From the NCBI RefSeq assembly GCF_019748715.1, contig NZ_JACLBZ010000013.1:28686-92685 (forward strand): a stretch of 64,000 nt of DNA, written 5' to 3'. The notes beneath the pieces were generated by a model, which saw only the letters and a list, made by a program, of their open reading frames with translations, was not told the origin of the DNA and did not search any database. Made by a program: the position numbers and the translations under genes. The DNA comes from Sporosarcina aquimarina (lineage in GTDB: Bacteria; Bacillota; Bacilli; Bacillales_A; Planococcaceae). Positions 52,406-60,204 of the stretch are shown one piece after another (within the stretch, counting starts at the first letter, position 1; every line of letters starts with the position of its first letter).

Positions 52406-54025
52406 CTATTCTCTCTTATCAAACAAACGATTGGCCAATTTTTCAATACGACCTAGTACGTCTGCCGGCTGAAACGGCTTGATAATATAGTCGTCCGCCC
52501 CTAACCATAGCGCTGCTTTAATATCGTTTGCACTCTTTCTTGCTGTCATCATTGAAACCGTCACATTTGTTTTGGCGTGGTCGCTTTTTAAACGGCTCAA
52601 CACTTCTAGCCCATCCATTTTCGGCATAACACCATCCAACAACACTATAAAGTAGTCATCTGGCGTATACCAGTCATCTTCGAGAAAAGCCGGACCATCT
52701 GAATAGGTCTTTACAGTAAACTCAATATCAGGTGATTGCAATTCCAGCAAAGTTTGCTGAAGAATTTGCCGAATAAATGAGTCATCATCTACAATAATGA
52801 CCATTAACTTCCGCTTGACCATACGCTTTCGCTGATCATACAGGATGGTTCGGTTCCTGCCTGTCCGCTTTGCTTCATATAACGCTTGATCTGCGGCTGA
52901 AATTAGATCTTTTGTATCACCCTGATAGTCAGCACTGCCAGCTGAAAATGTCACATTGAATGATTGGTCGCCTGAATTGAAGGAGAGTGGATTAAATTTA
53001 TTGCGAATGCGCTCCACTACATGAACCGCCTCATCTGCTTGGAGATTAACGAACAATAAGGCAAATTCCTCTCCGCCATAACGGAAAACATAGTCACCCT
53101 CGCGTTTTTCATCATGGAGAATTTCACCGAATTTCCGTAATACATCGTCACCTGCTGGATGCCCATATAAATCATTCACTTGTTTAAAATGATCTAAGTC
53201 TACCATCACTAAAGAGAATGTTGTATCTGACTGATCTGCTTTTTTCGCAAAGTTATTAATGACTTCATCGAAATAGCGACGATTACCAATACCCGTCAGA
53301 CTATCTGTAATAATACTGCTGCTAATTGCATGTTGTCGTTGCTGCCGATTAAACAAATAAGGGAAAAAAATGTCCATATCAAACGGCTTTGGAATAAAGT
53401 CCATAGCCCCTCTTCGATAACTCTCAATCTCGTTTTCTTTAGTAGCCTGCTCGCTAGTGAGAGCTACCATCGTATTTTTCTGTCTAGCCGTATCTGCAAT
53501 TTGATCAAGAACTTCAAAACCTGACATATCCGGTAATTTTGTATCTACAAGTATTATACTCGGCCGCATGGAATAAAACTGCTCGATTCCCCGCTTGCCA
53601 TTCAATGAAATAATTACTTGGGCGCCCATTTTCTCAAGCAGTTCCTTTAAGTAAGAAACAAACTCTAAATCGTCATCAATAATTAAAATAAATGTTTCTT
53701 GATCTAATTGATTAATGTAGCAGTCCGGTAATTGGAATTCTTCTTTTTTGACAGCTTCAGAGCCATCAAAATGAGAACGAATACGATTTTTCAAGTTTTC
53801 CAATGATGACACAGGAATCTTCTGATCATTGGAAGAAGACAAGATTTCTAGCTGAGATGCACAAAAAAGAGACAACTGTTGTAATTCAATCGTTCCGGAC
53901 GTTCCTTTAAGCTTATGGAGGAAGTAATACAATTCGCGCTCTGTTAAGCTACCTCTTGCTTCCCAATCCTTAAAGATGTTCTCCGTTCGTTGCGCCAACA
54001 TATCCTGGTACTTTTTTTGGTTCAT
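52406..54025 (-). CDS. Hpt-REC-GGDEF-REC diguanylate cyclase
   Basis: A 539-residue protein with four modules. An Hpt-like domain (about 1-95) has the phospho-His motif FLHKLKGTSGTIEL (His37). REC1 (112-225) has IIDDD and Asp161 (ILVDTKLPDM). The GGDEF domain (235-397) has the active-site GGEEF at 317-321 and an inhibitory RxxD site, REGD, at 308-311. REC2 (407-525) has IVDDDSFIR and Asp464 (VLLDGVMPKM). It should make c-di-GMP under phosphorelay control. The start at 54025 has GGGGG 6 nt upstream; a 40-codon longer frame has no site and would overlap the glmM terminator. Confidence 0.92.
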   Translation of the reverse strand: MNQKKYQDMLAQRTENIFKDWEARGSLTERELYYFLHKLKGTSGTIELQQLSLFCASQLEILSSSNDQKIPVSSLENLKNRIRSHFDGSEAVKKEEFQLPDCYINQLDQETFILIIDDDLEFVSYLKELLEKMGAQVIISLNGKRGIEQFYSMRPSIILVDTKLPDMSGFEVLDQIADTARQKNTMVALTSEQATKENEIESYRRGAMDFIPKPFDMDIFFPYLFNRQQRQHAISSSIITDSLTGIGNRRYFDEVINNFAKKADQSDTTFSLVMVDLDHFKQVNDLYGHPAGDDVLRKFGEILHDEKREGDYVFRYGGEEFALLFVNLQADEAVHVVERIRNKFNPLSFNSGDQSFNVTFSAGSADYQGDTKDLISAADQALYEAKRTGRNRTILYDQRKRMVKRKLMVIIVDDDSFIRQILQQTLLELQSPDIEFTVKTYSDGPAFLEDDWYTPDDYFIVLLDGVMPKMDGLEVLSRLKSDHAKTNVTVSMMTARKSANDIKAALWLGADDYIIKPFQPADVLGRIEKLANRLFDKRE

Positions 54026-54103
54026 TTCCTTCCCCCCTCGTCCATCGGAAGCATTTCCCCATCGATTCATAATCAAGTTCCTTTTATCTATTTCCCTATA
54101 TGA

Positions 54104-54145
54104 AAATGAAGCTGGAAACACGTATATGCCTGTTTCCAGCTTCAT
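54104..54145 (-). terminator. Terminator of glmM
   Basis: AATGAAGCTGGAAACA and TGTTTCCAGCTTCATT form a perfect 16-bp stem. On the minus strand TTTTC follows. It lies 10 nt after the glmM stop. Confidence 0.88.
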
Positions 54146-54154
54146 TGACGTTAC

Positions 54155-55504
54155 TTATTCCAAACCCATTTCCTCTTTCACTACGAATGAAATCCGTTCC
54201 GCATATTCTGCGCATTGTTCTTCCGTCGTCGCTTCTACCATCACTCGTACGAGTGGCTCTGTACCTGATGGGCGTACAAGCACACGTCCTTGCCCAGCCA
54301 TTTCCCGTTCGACTTCATTGATGACGCTGACGATACGGATGTTCTCCATAACCGCATGTTTATCGACCACTCGGATATTTACAAGTTTTTGGGGATATAC
54401 TTTCATTTCACTGGCCAAATCGGATAGTTTTCTGCCTGTTTGCTGCATGATATTAACTAATTGTAATGCCGTGAGCAGACCATCGCCTGTCGTATTATAA
54501 TCCATGAAGATGATGTGGCCCGATTGTTCTCCGCCTAAATTATAATGATTTTTGCGCATTTCTTCCACGACATATCGATCACCGACAGCCGTTTGTACAC
54601 TTTTCATTCCGCACTCTTCCAACGCTTTATAAAACCCTAGATTACTCATCACAGTAGAAACGATCGTGTCCGCTTTCAAACGACCCTTGCTATGTAAGTA
54701 TCGGCCTACAATAAACATGATTTGATCGCCATCTATAATATTTCCTTTTTCATCTACTGCGATGAGACGATCTCCATCTCCGTCAAATGCCAAACCGATA
54801 TCTGCGTTCTTTTCAATAACCAAGCCTGCCAATGTCTCGGGATGCGTTGATCCAACACCGTCATTAATATTTAAGCCGTTCGGAGAAGCACCCATTGTTG
54901 TCAAATCGGCATCGAGATCAGCAAATACATGTGTCGCCAATACGGAAGTAGCTCCGTGTGCACAATCCAACGCAACGTGAATTCCTTCAAAGTCTTCATC
55001 CACAATTTGTTTTAAATACTGGATATATTTTTGTCCGCCTTCAAAGTACTCTGTTATCGTTCCTACCTGTCCACCAATTGGACGCGGTAACTTGTCTTCC
55101 TCTTCATTCAGCAGCTTTTCAAATTCTGCCTCTTGCGCGTCGGTCAATTTAAAACCGTCCTCGCCAAAAAACTTGATGCCGTTATCCTCTACAGGATTAT
55201 GAGAAGCCGATATCATAACTCCAGCTTGTGCATTCATCACTCTTGTCAGATAGGCGACGCCAGGTGTACTGATAACGCCAAGTCTCATGACTTCCGCTCC
55301 TACTGACAATAATCCTGCGATCAAAGCATTTTCAAGCATAGCCCCAGAAATTCGAGTGTCTTTTCCCACAAGAATTTCTGCCTTTCCTTCTACATCTCTT
55401 GTGAGTAAATATCCGCCAATTCTACCTAGTTTAAACGCAAGTTCTGGTGTCAGTTCGGTATTTGCAATACCTCGGACTCCATCTGTACCAAAATACTGTG
55501 TCAT
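54155..55504 (-). CDS. glmM: Phosphoglucosamine mutase GlmM
   Basis: A 449-residue enzyme that converts glucosamine-6-P to glucosamine-1-P for UDP-GlcNAc synthesis. It starts with the family pattern [18 protein letters not shown], and the phosphoserine loop is [13 protein letters not shown]. The metal-binding loop is [14 protein letters not shown]. The C-terminal phosphate-binding [13 protein letters not shown] is intact. The start at 55504 has AAGGAAG upstream. It is the last gene of cdaA-cdaR-glmM, and GlmM is known to bind and inhibit CdaA in related bacteria. Confidence 0.96.
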   Translation of the reverse strand: MTQYFGTDGVRGIANTELTPELAFKLGRIGGYLLTRDVEGKAEILVGKDTRISGAMLENALIAGLLSVGAEVMRLGVISTPGVAYLTRVMNAQAGVMISASHNPVEDNGIKFFGEDGFKLTDAQEAEFEKLLNEEEDKLPRPIGGQVGTITEYFEGGQKYIQYLKQIVDEDFEGIHVALDCAHGATSVLATHVFADLDADLTTMGASPNGLNINDGVGSTHPETLAGLVIEKNADIGLAFDGDGDRLIAVDEKGNIIDGDQIMFIVGRYLHSKGRLKADTIVSTVMSNLGFYKALEECGMKSVQTAVGDRYVVEEMRKNHYNLGGEQSGHIIFMDYNTTGDGLLTALQLVNIMQQTGRKLSDLASEMKVYPQKLVNIRVVDKHAVMENIRIVSVINEVEREMAGQGRVLVRPSGTEPLVRVMVEATTEEQCAEYAERISFVVKEEMGLE

Positions 55505-55557
55505 TTTAAATTCTTCCTTTCGATCATATCCTAATTGGATCACTGGTATTACGAATC

Positions 55558-56901
55558 TCAAGCTTTCGTTTTTGCTTCGACAAGTTGTACGTCAAATACG
55601 GCACTTCGAACTGCCAATTTCCATGAAATTTCTTTAGGTGCCTCTACAAGTAAAGGCCCGGAGACTTCACCTTCCGCATTTACATTGGCTGCATCAATAT
55701 ATACCGCTATATCTGTTTGTTTCAATCGTTCGACAACGGCTTTATCCCCTGTTACTTGTAACGACACATTGCCGTTGGACGGTTGCTTAATAGAAGCAGT
55801 ATAAATGGGATCAAGATTTCTGACTGATATTGGGATGTCCGTAATTTGCTGTGTTACTTGCGCAGTGGTCGGGGTGGTCGGGGGTGTCTCGGCTTCAGGT
55901 TCTTCCGTATCCCCCATTGTTACTTCTTCCTCCACCGATTCTTCGCTCTCATCAGACTTTGTTGAATCGCCAGATACTTTAACTTGTACTTTTATTTTAT
56001 TCGGTGTCACTTTACTAACGCCTTCTGGCTTTTTAACATCCACTTCGAACTTACCAGATTTACTCACTTTCGAAAGATCGACCTCTACTGGTATTTCATT
56101 AATGGCCTCCACTGCACTTTTTGCACCGTATACACGAACCAATTCATCTACTGGTGTCAAGCTTTCAATTGTCAGCTCATCTGCCGCTTTTCCCTTCCGA
56201 ATTAACTTTACCGGTACCTCACGACTGTATTCCTGTACATCCACCTTGACTGTCACTTCTTCTGGATCTAATAAAACAGACATTTTATTCAAGTCTCGGT
56301 CCAAAATACGAACCCGTGCCTTTTGCTCAAAAGACTTATTCAAATTGTTGTCGCCAGTTACCGACACTTTCACAAAACTGATGGCTTCCACAATACTCTT
56401 TGCACCTGTCACGCTAATAGTAGCCGGTTGAACTTCTATATTTTTCACTTCATAACCTTCCGCAAGTAATCTTGTATTCATTTCGGGATCTACGCGGAAT
56501 GATTGTGTCACTTTCTCTTCAATATTGACATGCACGGTTGCGGGATCCAAACGAACGTCCAGCTTGTCGGATAAGTTCTCTGCTTGGATCCGTACAGTAT
56601 GTTCTCCCAACGTCAAATTTTGCAAGTCCAACTTCAATGTGAAATCTTTCAGCACTTTTGTTGTCTGCACAATATTGGCAGGCCCTTCAATTGTTAAATT
56701 GACCATTTCCGGAACGCCTGTCACGACTAGGTTTTCTGTATCATAATATACCTCTACCGGAACATCTTGAATGAGAGCGACAACATCATTTGCTGTATTG
56801 CGGCTCGTTTGATCTTCGGCTTTTACTGTAAAAAACAGCATAATAGCCAAAAACAGAGCAATCAGACGCAGAGACCAGGGGCTGTCCATGAATTTATCCA
56901 T
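55558..56901 (-). CDS. cdaR: CdaA regulator CdaR (YbbR)
   Basis: A 447-residue protein. One N-terminal transmembrane helix ([19 protein letters not shown]) precedes four YbbR domains outside the membrane. Their strands repeat patterns such as [20 protein letters not shown] and [19 protein letters not shown] proline/threonine-rich linker ([14 protein letters not shown]) separates the third and fourth domains. CdaR binds and regulates CdaA. The start overlaps the cdaA stop by 8 nt, so the genes are coupled. The length is similar to the B. subtilis protein. Confidence 0.94.
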   Translation of the reverse strand: MDKFMDSPWSLRLIALFLAIMLFFTVKAEDQTSRNTANDVVALIQDVPVEVYYDTENLVVTGVPEMVNLTIEGPANIVQTTKVLKDFTLKLDLQNLTLGEHTVRIQAENLSDKLDVRLDPATVHVNIEEKVTQSFRVDPEMNTRLLAEGYEVKNIEVQPATISVTGAKSIVEAISFVKVSVTGDNNLNKSFEQKARVRILDRDLNKMSVLLDPEEVTVKVDVQEYSREVPVKLIRKGKAADELTIESLTPVDELVRVYGAKSAVEAINEIPVEVDLSKVSKSGKFEVDVKKPEGVSKVTPNKIKVQVKVSGDSTKSDESEESVEEEVTMGDTEEPEAETPPTTPTTAQVTQQITDIPISVRNLDPIYTASIKQPSNGNVSLQVTGDKAVVERLKQTDIAVYIDAANVNAEGEVSGPLLVEAPKEISWKLAVRSAVFDVQLVEAKTKA

Positions 56902-57730
56902 TTTTTCTCTTCCCCCACTTCCATAGAGAAGTATCCGCTTGACCGACTTCGCTTCCAAACCATGAAATCCTTAATAACTTTTCAAATTCATCCATGTCTA
57001 AATGACGGTTGATATCCCCGTCCACCGTTAAGCTGACGGCACCCGTTTCCTCAGACACAATAATCGTTACGGCATCTGTCACTTCGCTGATGCCAAGCGC
57101 AGCACGGTGTCGCGTACCAAGTTCCTTCGAAATGAACGGGCTTTCAGATAACGGCAAGTAACAGGCTGCAGCGGCAATGCGATTTTTAGTTACGATAACC
57201 GCACCGTCATGCAACGGAGTATTCGGAATGAAAATGTTGATCAGCAATTCGGATGAAATATGCGAATTCATCGGGATACCCGTTTCAATATATTCGCTTA
57301 AACCCGTTTCTTTTTCAATTGTAATTAAAGCACCGATCCGGCGTTTAGCCATATAACTGACTGATTTGCTGAAGGCACTCACTAAACGGTCGCGTTCCTC
57401 TTCTTCCTGCATAGCAGTGCGTGCAAACAGTCGACCTCTCCCTAATTGCTCCAAAGCCCGGCGTAGTTCTGGCTGGAATATAATAATTGCGGCTAAGAAA
57501 CCCCATCGGAGAACTTCTTCCATCATCCATTGAAGTGTCTTTAATCCCAGCCATTCGGTAAGGTAACGTCCGATCAAAATAACGAAAATACCCTTCAATA
57601 ATTGGACGGCTTTCGTTCCTTTAATAATTGTAATTAATTTATATAGTACAAACCAAACAAGAAGCACATCCACAATATTTTTCAGAATTTCCATTGGTGC
57701 TAATGTTGTTACCTGCTCCAAAACCGGCAT
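56894..57730 (-). CDS. cdaA: Membrane diadenylate cyclase CdaA
   Basis: A 278-residue enzyme that makes cyclic di-AMP from ATP. Three N-terminal transmembrane helices (~15-95) are followed by a DAC domain. Its DGA motif is in NTPLHDGAVIV and its RHR motif in LGTRHRAALGISEVTD, both needed for activity. The C-terminal cytoplasmic tail is shorter and unlike that of B. subtilis. GGGGAA lies upstream of the ATG. It is the first gene of cdaA-cdaR-glmM, with an extended -10 promoter upstream. Cyclic di-AMP controls potassium and osmotic balance. Confidence 0.97.
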   Translation of the reverse strand: MPVLEQVTTLAPMEILKNIVDVLLVWFVLYKLITIIKGTKAVQLLKGIFVILIGRYLTEWLGLKTLQWMMEEVLRWGFLAAIIIFQPELRRALEQLGRGRLFARTAMQEEEERDRLVSAFSKSVSYMAKRRIGALITIEKETGLSEYIETGIPMNSHISSELLINIFIPNTPLHDGAVIVTKNRIAAAACYLPLSESPFISKELGTRHRAALGISEVTDAVTIIVSEETGAVSLTVDGDINRHLDMDEFEKLLRISWFGSEVGQADTSLWKWGKRKNG

Positions 57731-57768
57731 GTGCTTCCCCTACCTTTTACAAAAGTTCTTATTCATCT

Positions 57769-57777
57769 AGTATAGCA
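57769..57777 (-). promoter_or_regulatory. Extended -10 promoter of the cdaA operon
   Basis: On the minus strand TGCTATACT has the TGnTATAAT form. No good -35 is evident. It lies about 40 nt before the start codon. Confidence 0.45.
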
Positions 57778-57830
57778 TAATTTCCAGCTAACATGCCTAT
57801 CTAAAGGGTGTCCTACTATTCGACAAACGA

Positions 57831-57869
57831 CAAAAAAGTGATGCAAGAGCTTTGCTGCTCACATCACTT
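57831..57869 (-). terminator. Terminator of sigW-rsiW
   Basis: AAGTGATG and CATCACTT arms pair around an inner GAGC-AAAGCTC-type loop. On the minus strand TTTTTTG follows. It separates rsiW from cdaA. Confidence 0.82.
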
Positions 57870-57888
57870 ATCAAAACTATCAATATAA

Positions 57889-58524
57889 CTATTCGTTGTT
57901 CGATTTGTCATCTTTCGAAGAAGGAATAACCTCTTTCGCGACAGATTTTATTTTATACCAAAGCCAATCAAACACTTCATCGATCTCTTCACTCGACCCT
58001 GTAATGACAGCCGTTGAAGCCATGTATTTCGAACCGCGGATGACTGTAACATCGCCATCCACTTCGCCTTCAATTCGAAGATCACCATTTTTCACAACTA
58101 AATCACCCTTTACAACCTCGCCTGCGGGTACGATGACTGTTTCCCCTTCGACTATGATATTAGGCTGTTTTGTAAATGAAAATTGCTGTTCGTTTTCAAA
58201 GCTTGAGAAAAAAGATGCACTCATCAGAATAAGGAATAGTGCTGCTGCTGCCATCATCGGATGCTGCCGCAACCACTTTTTAGGTCCTTTTTGCTTGATG
58301 GGTTGCGGTAATCTCGCCATAACATTATTGGTAAATCCAGACGGCGCCTGTACTGTTGCTACATTCTCAAAGAGCGTCTCCGTCTGCTCTAATTCTTCCA
58401 TCAACGCCTTGCAGTCTTCACAAGACTCCAAATGTTTTGTTAAAATTTTTTCTTCTTCACTGCTAATTTCTCCATCTAAAAACGCATGCATATAATGGAC
58501 AACATGTTTAGGACATTTTTCCAT
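57889..58524 (-). CDS. rsiW: Anti-sigma-W factor RsiW
   Basis: A 211-residue protein. The N-terminal zinc anti-sigma domain has the H-x3-C-x2-C motif (HLESCEDCKAL). One transmembrane helix lies near 88-105 (MAAAALFLILMSASFF). Outside the membrane is a short beta-helical bactofilin-like stretch (VEGETVIVPAGEVVKGDLVV, then KNGDLRIEGEVDGDVTV). That architecture matches B. subtilis RsiW, which is cleaved by site-1 and site-2 proteases to free SigW. It starts 12 nt after sigW. Confidence 0.94.
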   Translation of the reverse strand: MEKCPKHVVHYMHAFLDGEISSEEEKILTKHLESCEDCKALMEELEQTETLFENVATVQAPSGFTNNVMARLPQPIKQKGPKKWLRQHPMMAAAALFLILMSASFFSSFENEQQFSFTKQPNIIVEGETVIVPAGEVVKGDLVVKNGDLRIEGEVDGDVTVIRGSKYMASTAVITGSSEEIDEVFDWLWYKIKSVAKEVIPSSKDDKSNNE

Positions 58525-58536
58525 GAATCCAACCTC

Positions 58537-59100
58537 CTACATACTCCCCATTTGTTGCCGAAGTGCTTCTCGTCCGCGATGTACTCGCGTCTTGACTGTG
58601 CCTAGAGGCATCTCCAAAATGTCGGCGATTTCCTGCAACTGTAGGTCTTCCATATATCGTAAAATGATTATCGTACGGTATTTATCGGGCAGCCTGCTTA
58701 CTTCATACTGAATACGGTCTTTCATTTCCATCTTTTCCACTTCTTCTTCTGGTAAACGCTGATCTGCAGCAATTTGCGAATACATATCTAAGCCTTCTGT
58801 TCCTGGTACCTGGGCATCCAAGTAATAATCCGGTTTTTTCTTACGGATTCGGTCAATGCATAAATTTGTAGCAATGCGATAGAGCCAGGTCGAAAACTTC
58901 CGCTTTTGATCAAACGTCTCCAAATTGACATAGGCACGTACGAATGCTTCCTGCGCTATGTCCTCTGCTTCTGCAGCGTTATTCAGCATACGGTAGCATA
59001 CTTGATACAACCGATGTTGAAAATGAATGACAATTTCCTCAAAAGCATCTTGATTGCCATTCAACACTTCTTTAACTCGTTTTGTAATCAATTCATCCAT
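58537..59100 (-). CDS. sigW: ECF RNA polymerase sigma factor SigW
   Basis: A 187-residue sigma factor, the same length as B. subtilis SigW. Region 2 includes VCYRMLNNAAEAEDIAQEAF and RKFSTWLYRIATNLCIDRIRK. Region 4 includes QEIADILEMPLGTVKTRVHRG, the -35-recognition helix. It directs genes for envelope stress and antimicrobial resistance. Its own promoter is a perfect TGAAAC-N16-CGTATA (59138-59165), so it is autoregulated. It is co-transcribed with rsiW. Confidence 0.97.
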   Translation of the reverse strand: MDELITKRVKEVLNGNQDAFEEIVIHFQHRLYQVCYRMLNNAAEAEDIAQEAFVRAYVNLETFDQKRKFSTWLYRIATNLCIDRIRKKKPDYYLDAQVPGTEGLDMYSQIAADQRLPEEEVEKMEMKDRIQYEVSRLPDKYRTIIILRYMEDLQLQEIADILEMPLGTVKTRVHRGREALRQQMGSM

Positions 59101-59137
59101 TAGGCTTCACTCTCCGCTCCATGCGGCTGTCCCTCTA

Positions 59138-59165
59138 TATACGTTAGAAACTTCATTTGGTTTCA
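59138..59165 (-). promoter_or_regulatory. Autoregulatory sigma-W promoter of sigW
   Basis: On the minus strand TGAAAC (59160-59165), 16 bp and CGTATA (59138-59143) match the sigma-W consensus exactly. It lies about 38 nt before the start codon. Confidence 0.93.
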
Positions 59166-59240
59166 TTTTTTCTCCACTTTTTTGTGTCCTCTTCTACTTT
59201 ATCATTTTTACACCGTAAAATGATAAAAAGTTTACAGCTA

Positions 59241-59276
59241 AAAAAGTGACGGAAGCCTTTATCGGCTTTCGTCACG
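59241..59276 (-). terminator. Terminator of rocF
   Basis: GTGACGGAAGCC and GGCTTTCGTCAC form a 12-bp stem with one wobble. On the minus strand TTTTT follows. Confidence 0.9.
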
Positions 59277-59281
59277 TCTGA

Positions 59282-60187
59282 TTACAATAATTTTTCACCG
59301 AATAACGAACCCATCAGGGCGACTGCGACGTCTGCAGTCTTATTGTATTCATCAAGCACAGGATTGACTTCAACGAATTCTGCCGAAGTGATGACTTTTG
59401 CATCTTCAAGTAACTCCATCGCCAAGTGGCTTTCACGGTACGTGATACCTCCTGGGACCGGCGTCCCTACGCCTGGCGTATAAAGAGGATCTAAGCCATC
59501 CAAGTCCAGAGATAAGTGAACACCATCAACTTGACGGGTTGAAAAGTATTCAAGGGTTTGCTGAATGACGGCAGACATGCCGTAGCGATCAATTTCATGC
59601 ATAGTGAATACTTTTACGCCTTGTTCTTTAATTAATTTCCGTTCTCCCGGGTCTAATGCACGCGCACCGATAATGACAACGTTTCTCGGATCAATTTTCA
59701 CACCATCCCGATGCACATTAACCAAGCGCTCATGTCCAAGACCCATGCTGACCGCAAGCGGCATTCCGTGTATGTTACCTGAAGGCGAGGTTTCACGTGT
59801 ATTCATATCTGCATGTGCATCATACCAAATGACACCAAGGTTTTTGTAGTGATCCGCTAATCCTGCGAGTGTGCCAATCGCAATGCTGTGATCCCCGCCA
59901 AGTACTAAAGGAAAATGATTATCCGCTACGATATTCGAGACCGCTTCAGCCAACTTAACAGTTGCAGCCGTCACTTCTTCCAAGTTTTTCAGCCCAGCTT
60001 CAGAACTTGTTTTTTCATGTACAGCTGATATTACTATATTGCCTTGATCCATTACCTGATGGCCTAATGCACGTAACCGCTCCACAGCTCCCGCGTACCG
60101 CATGGCACTCGGTCCCATATCCACTCCACGTCTGCTCTGACCAAGATCTATAGGTACACCGATCATCGAAATATCCAGATTGCGCAT
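59282..60187 (-). CDS. rocF: Arginase RocF
   Basis: A 301-residue Mn2+ enzyme that splits arginine into ornithine and urea. The binuclear metal motifs are intact: GGDHSIAIGTL, WYDAHADMN and LSLDLDGLDP. The start is typical (DISMIGVPIDLGQSRRGVDM). GGGGG lies 7 nt before the ATG. The gene begins 17 nt after the GGDEF/EAL gene and is probably co-transcribed with it unless a promoter lies inside that gene. No other roc gene is in the window. Confidence 0.95.
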   Translation of the reverse strand: MRNLDISMIGVPIDLGQSRRGVDMGPSAMRYAGAVERLRALGHQVMDQGNIVISAVHEKTSSEAGLKNLEEVTAATVKLAEAVSNIVADNHFPLVLGGDHSIAIGTLAGLADHYKNLGVIWYDAHADMNTRETSPSGNIHGMPLAVSMGLGHERLVNVHRDGVKIDPRNVVIIGARALDPGERKLIKEQGVKVFTMHEIDRYGMSAVIQQTLEYFSTRQVDGVHLSLDLDGLDPLYTPGVGTPVPGGITYRESHLAMELLEDAKVITSAEFVEVNPVLDEYNKTADVAVALMGSLFGEKLL

Positions 60188-60204
60188 AGCACTTCCCCCT
60201 TATA

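Noticed and set aside
55805..56431. A 208-codon frame antisense to cdaR
   Set aside because: The composition is biased (S/T-rich) and lies opposite a well-supported gene; no binding site or homology is visible.
57896..58495. A 199-codon frame antisense to rsiW
   Set aside because: It is the complement of an authentic conserved gene, with low-complexity composition.
60188..60204. A separate promoter for rocF in the gap after the GGDEF/EAL gene
   Set aside because: The gap is only 17 nt and is filled by the ribosome binding site. A promoter would have to lie inside the upstream gene, and none is clear.
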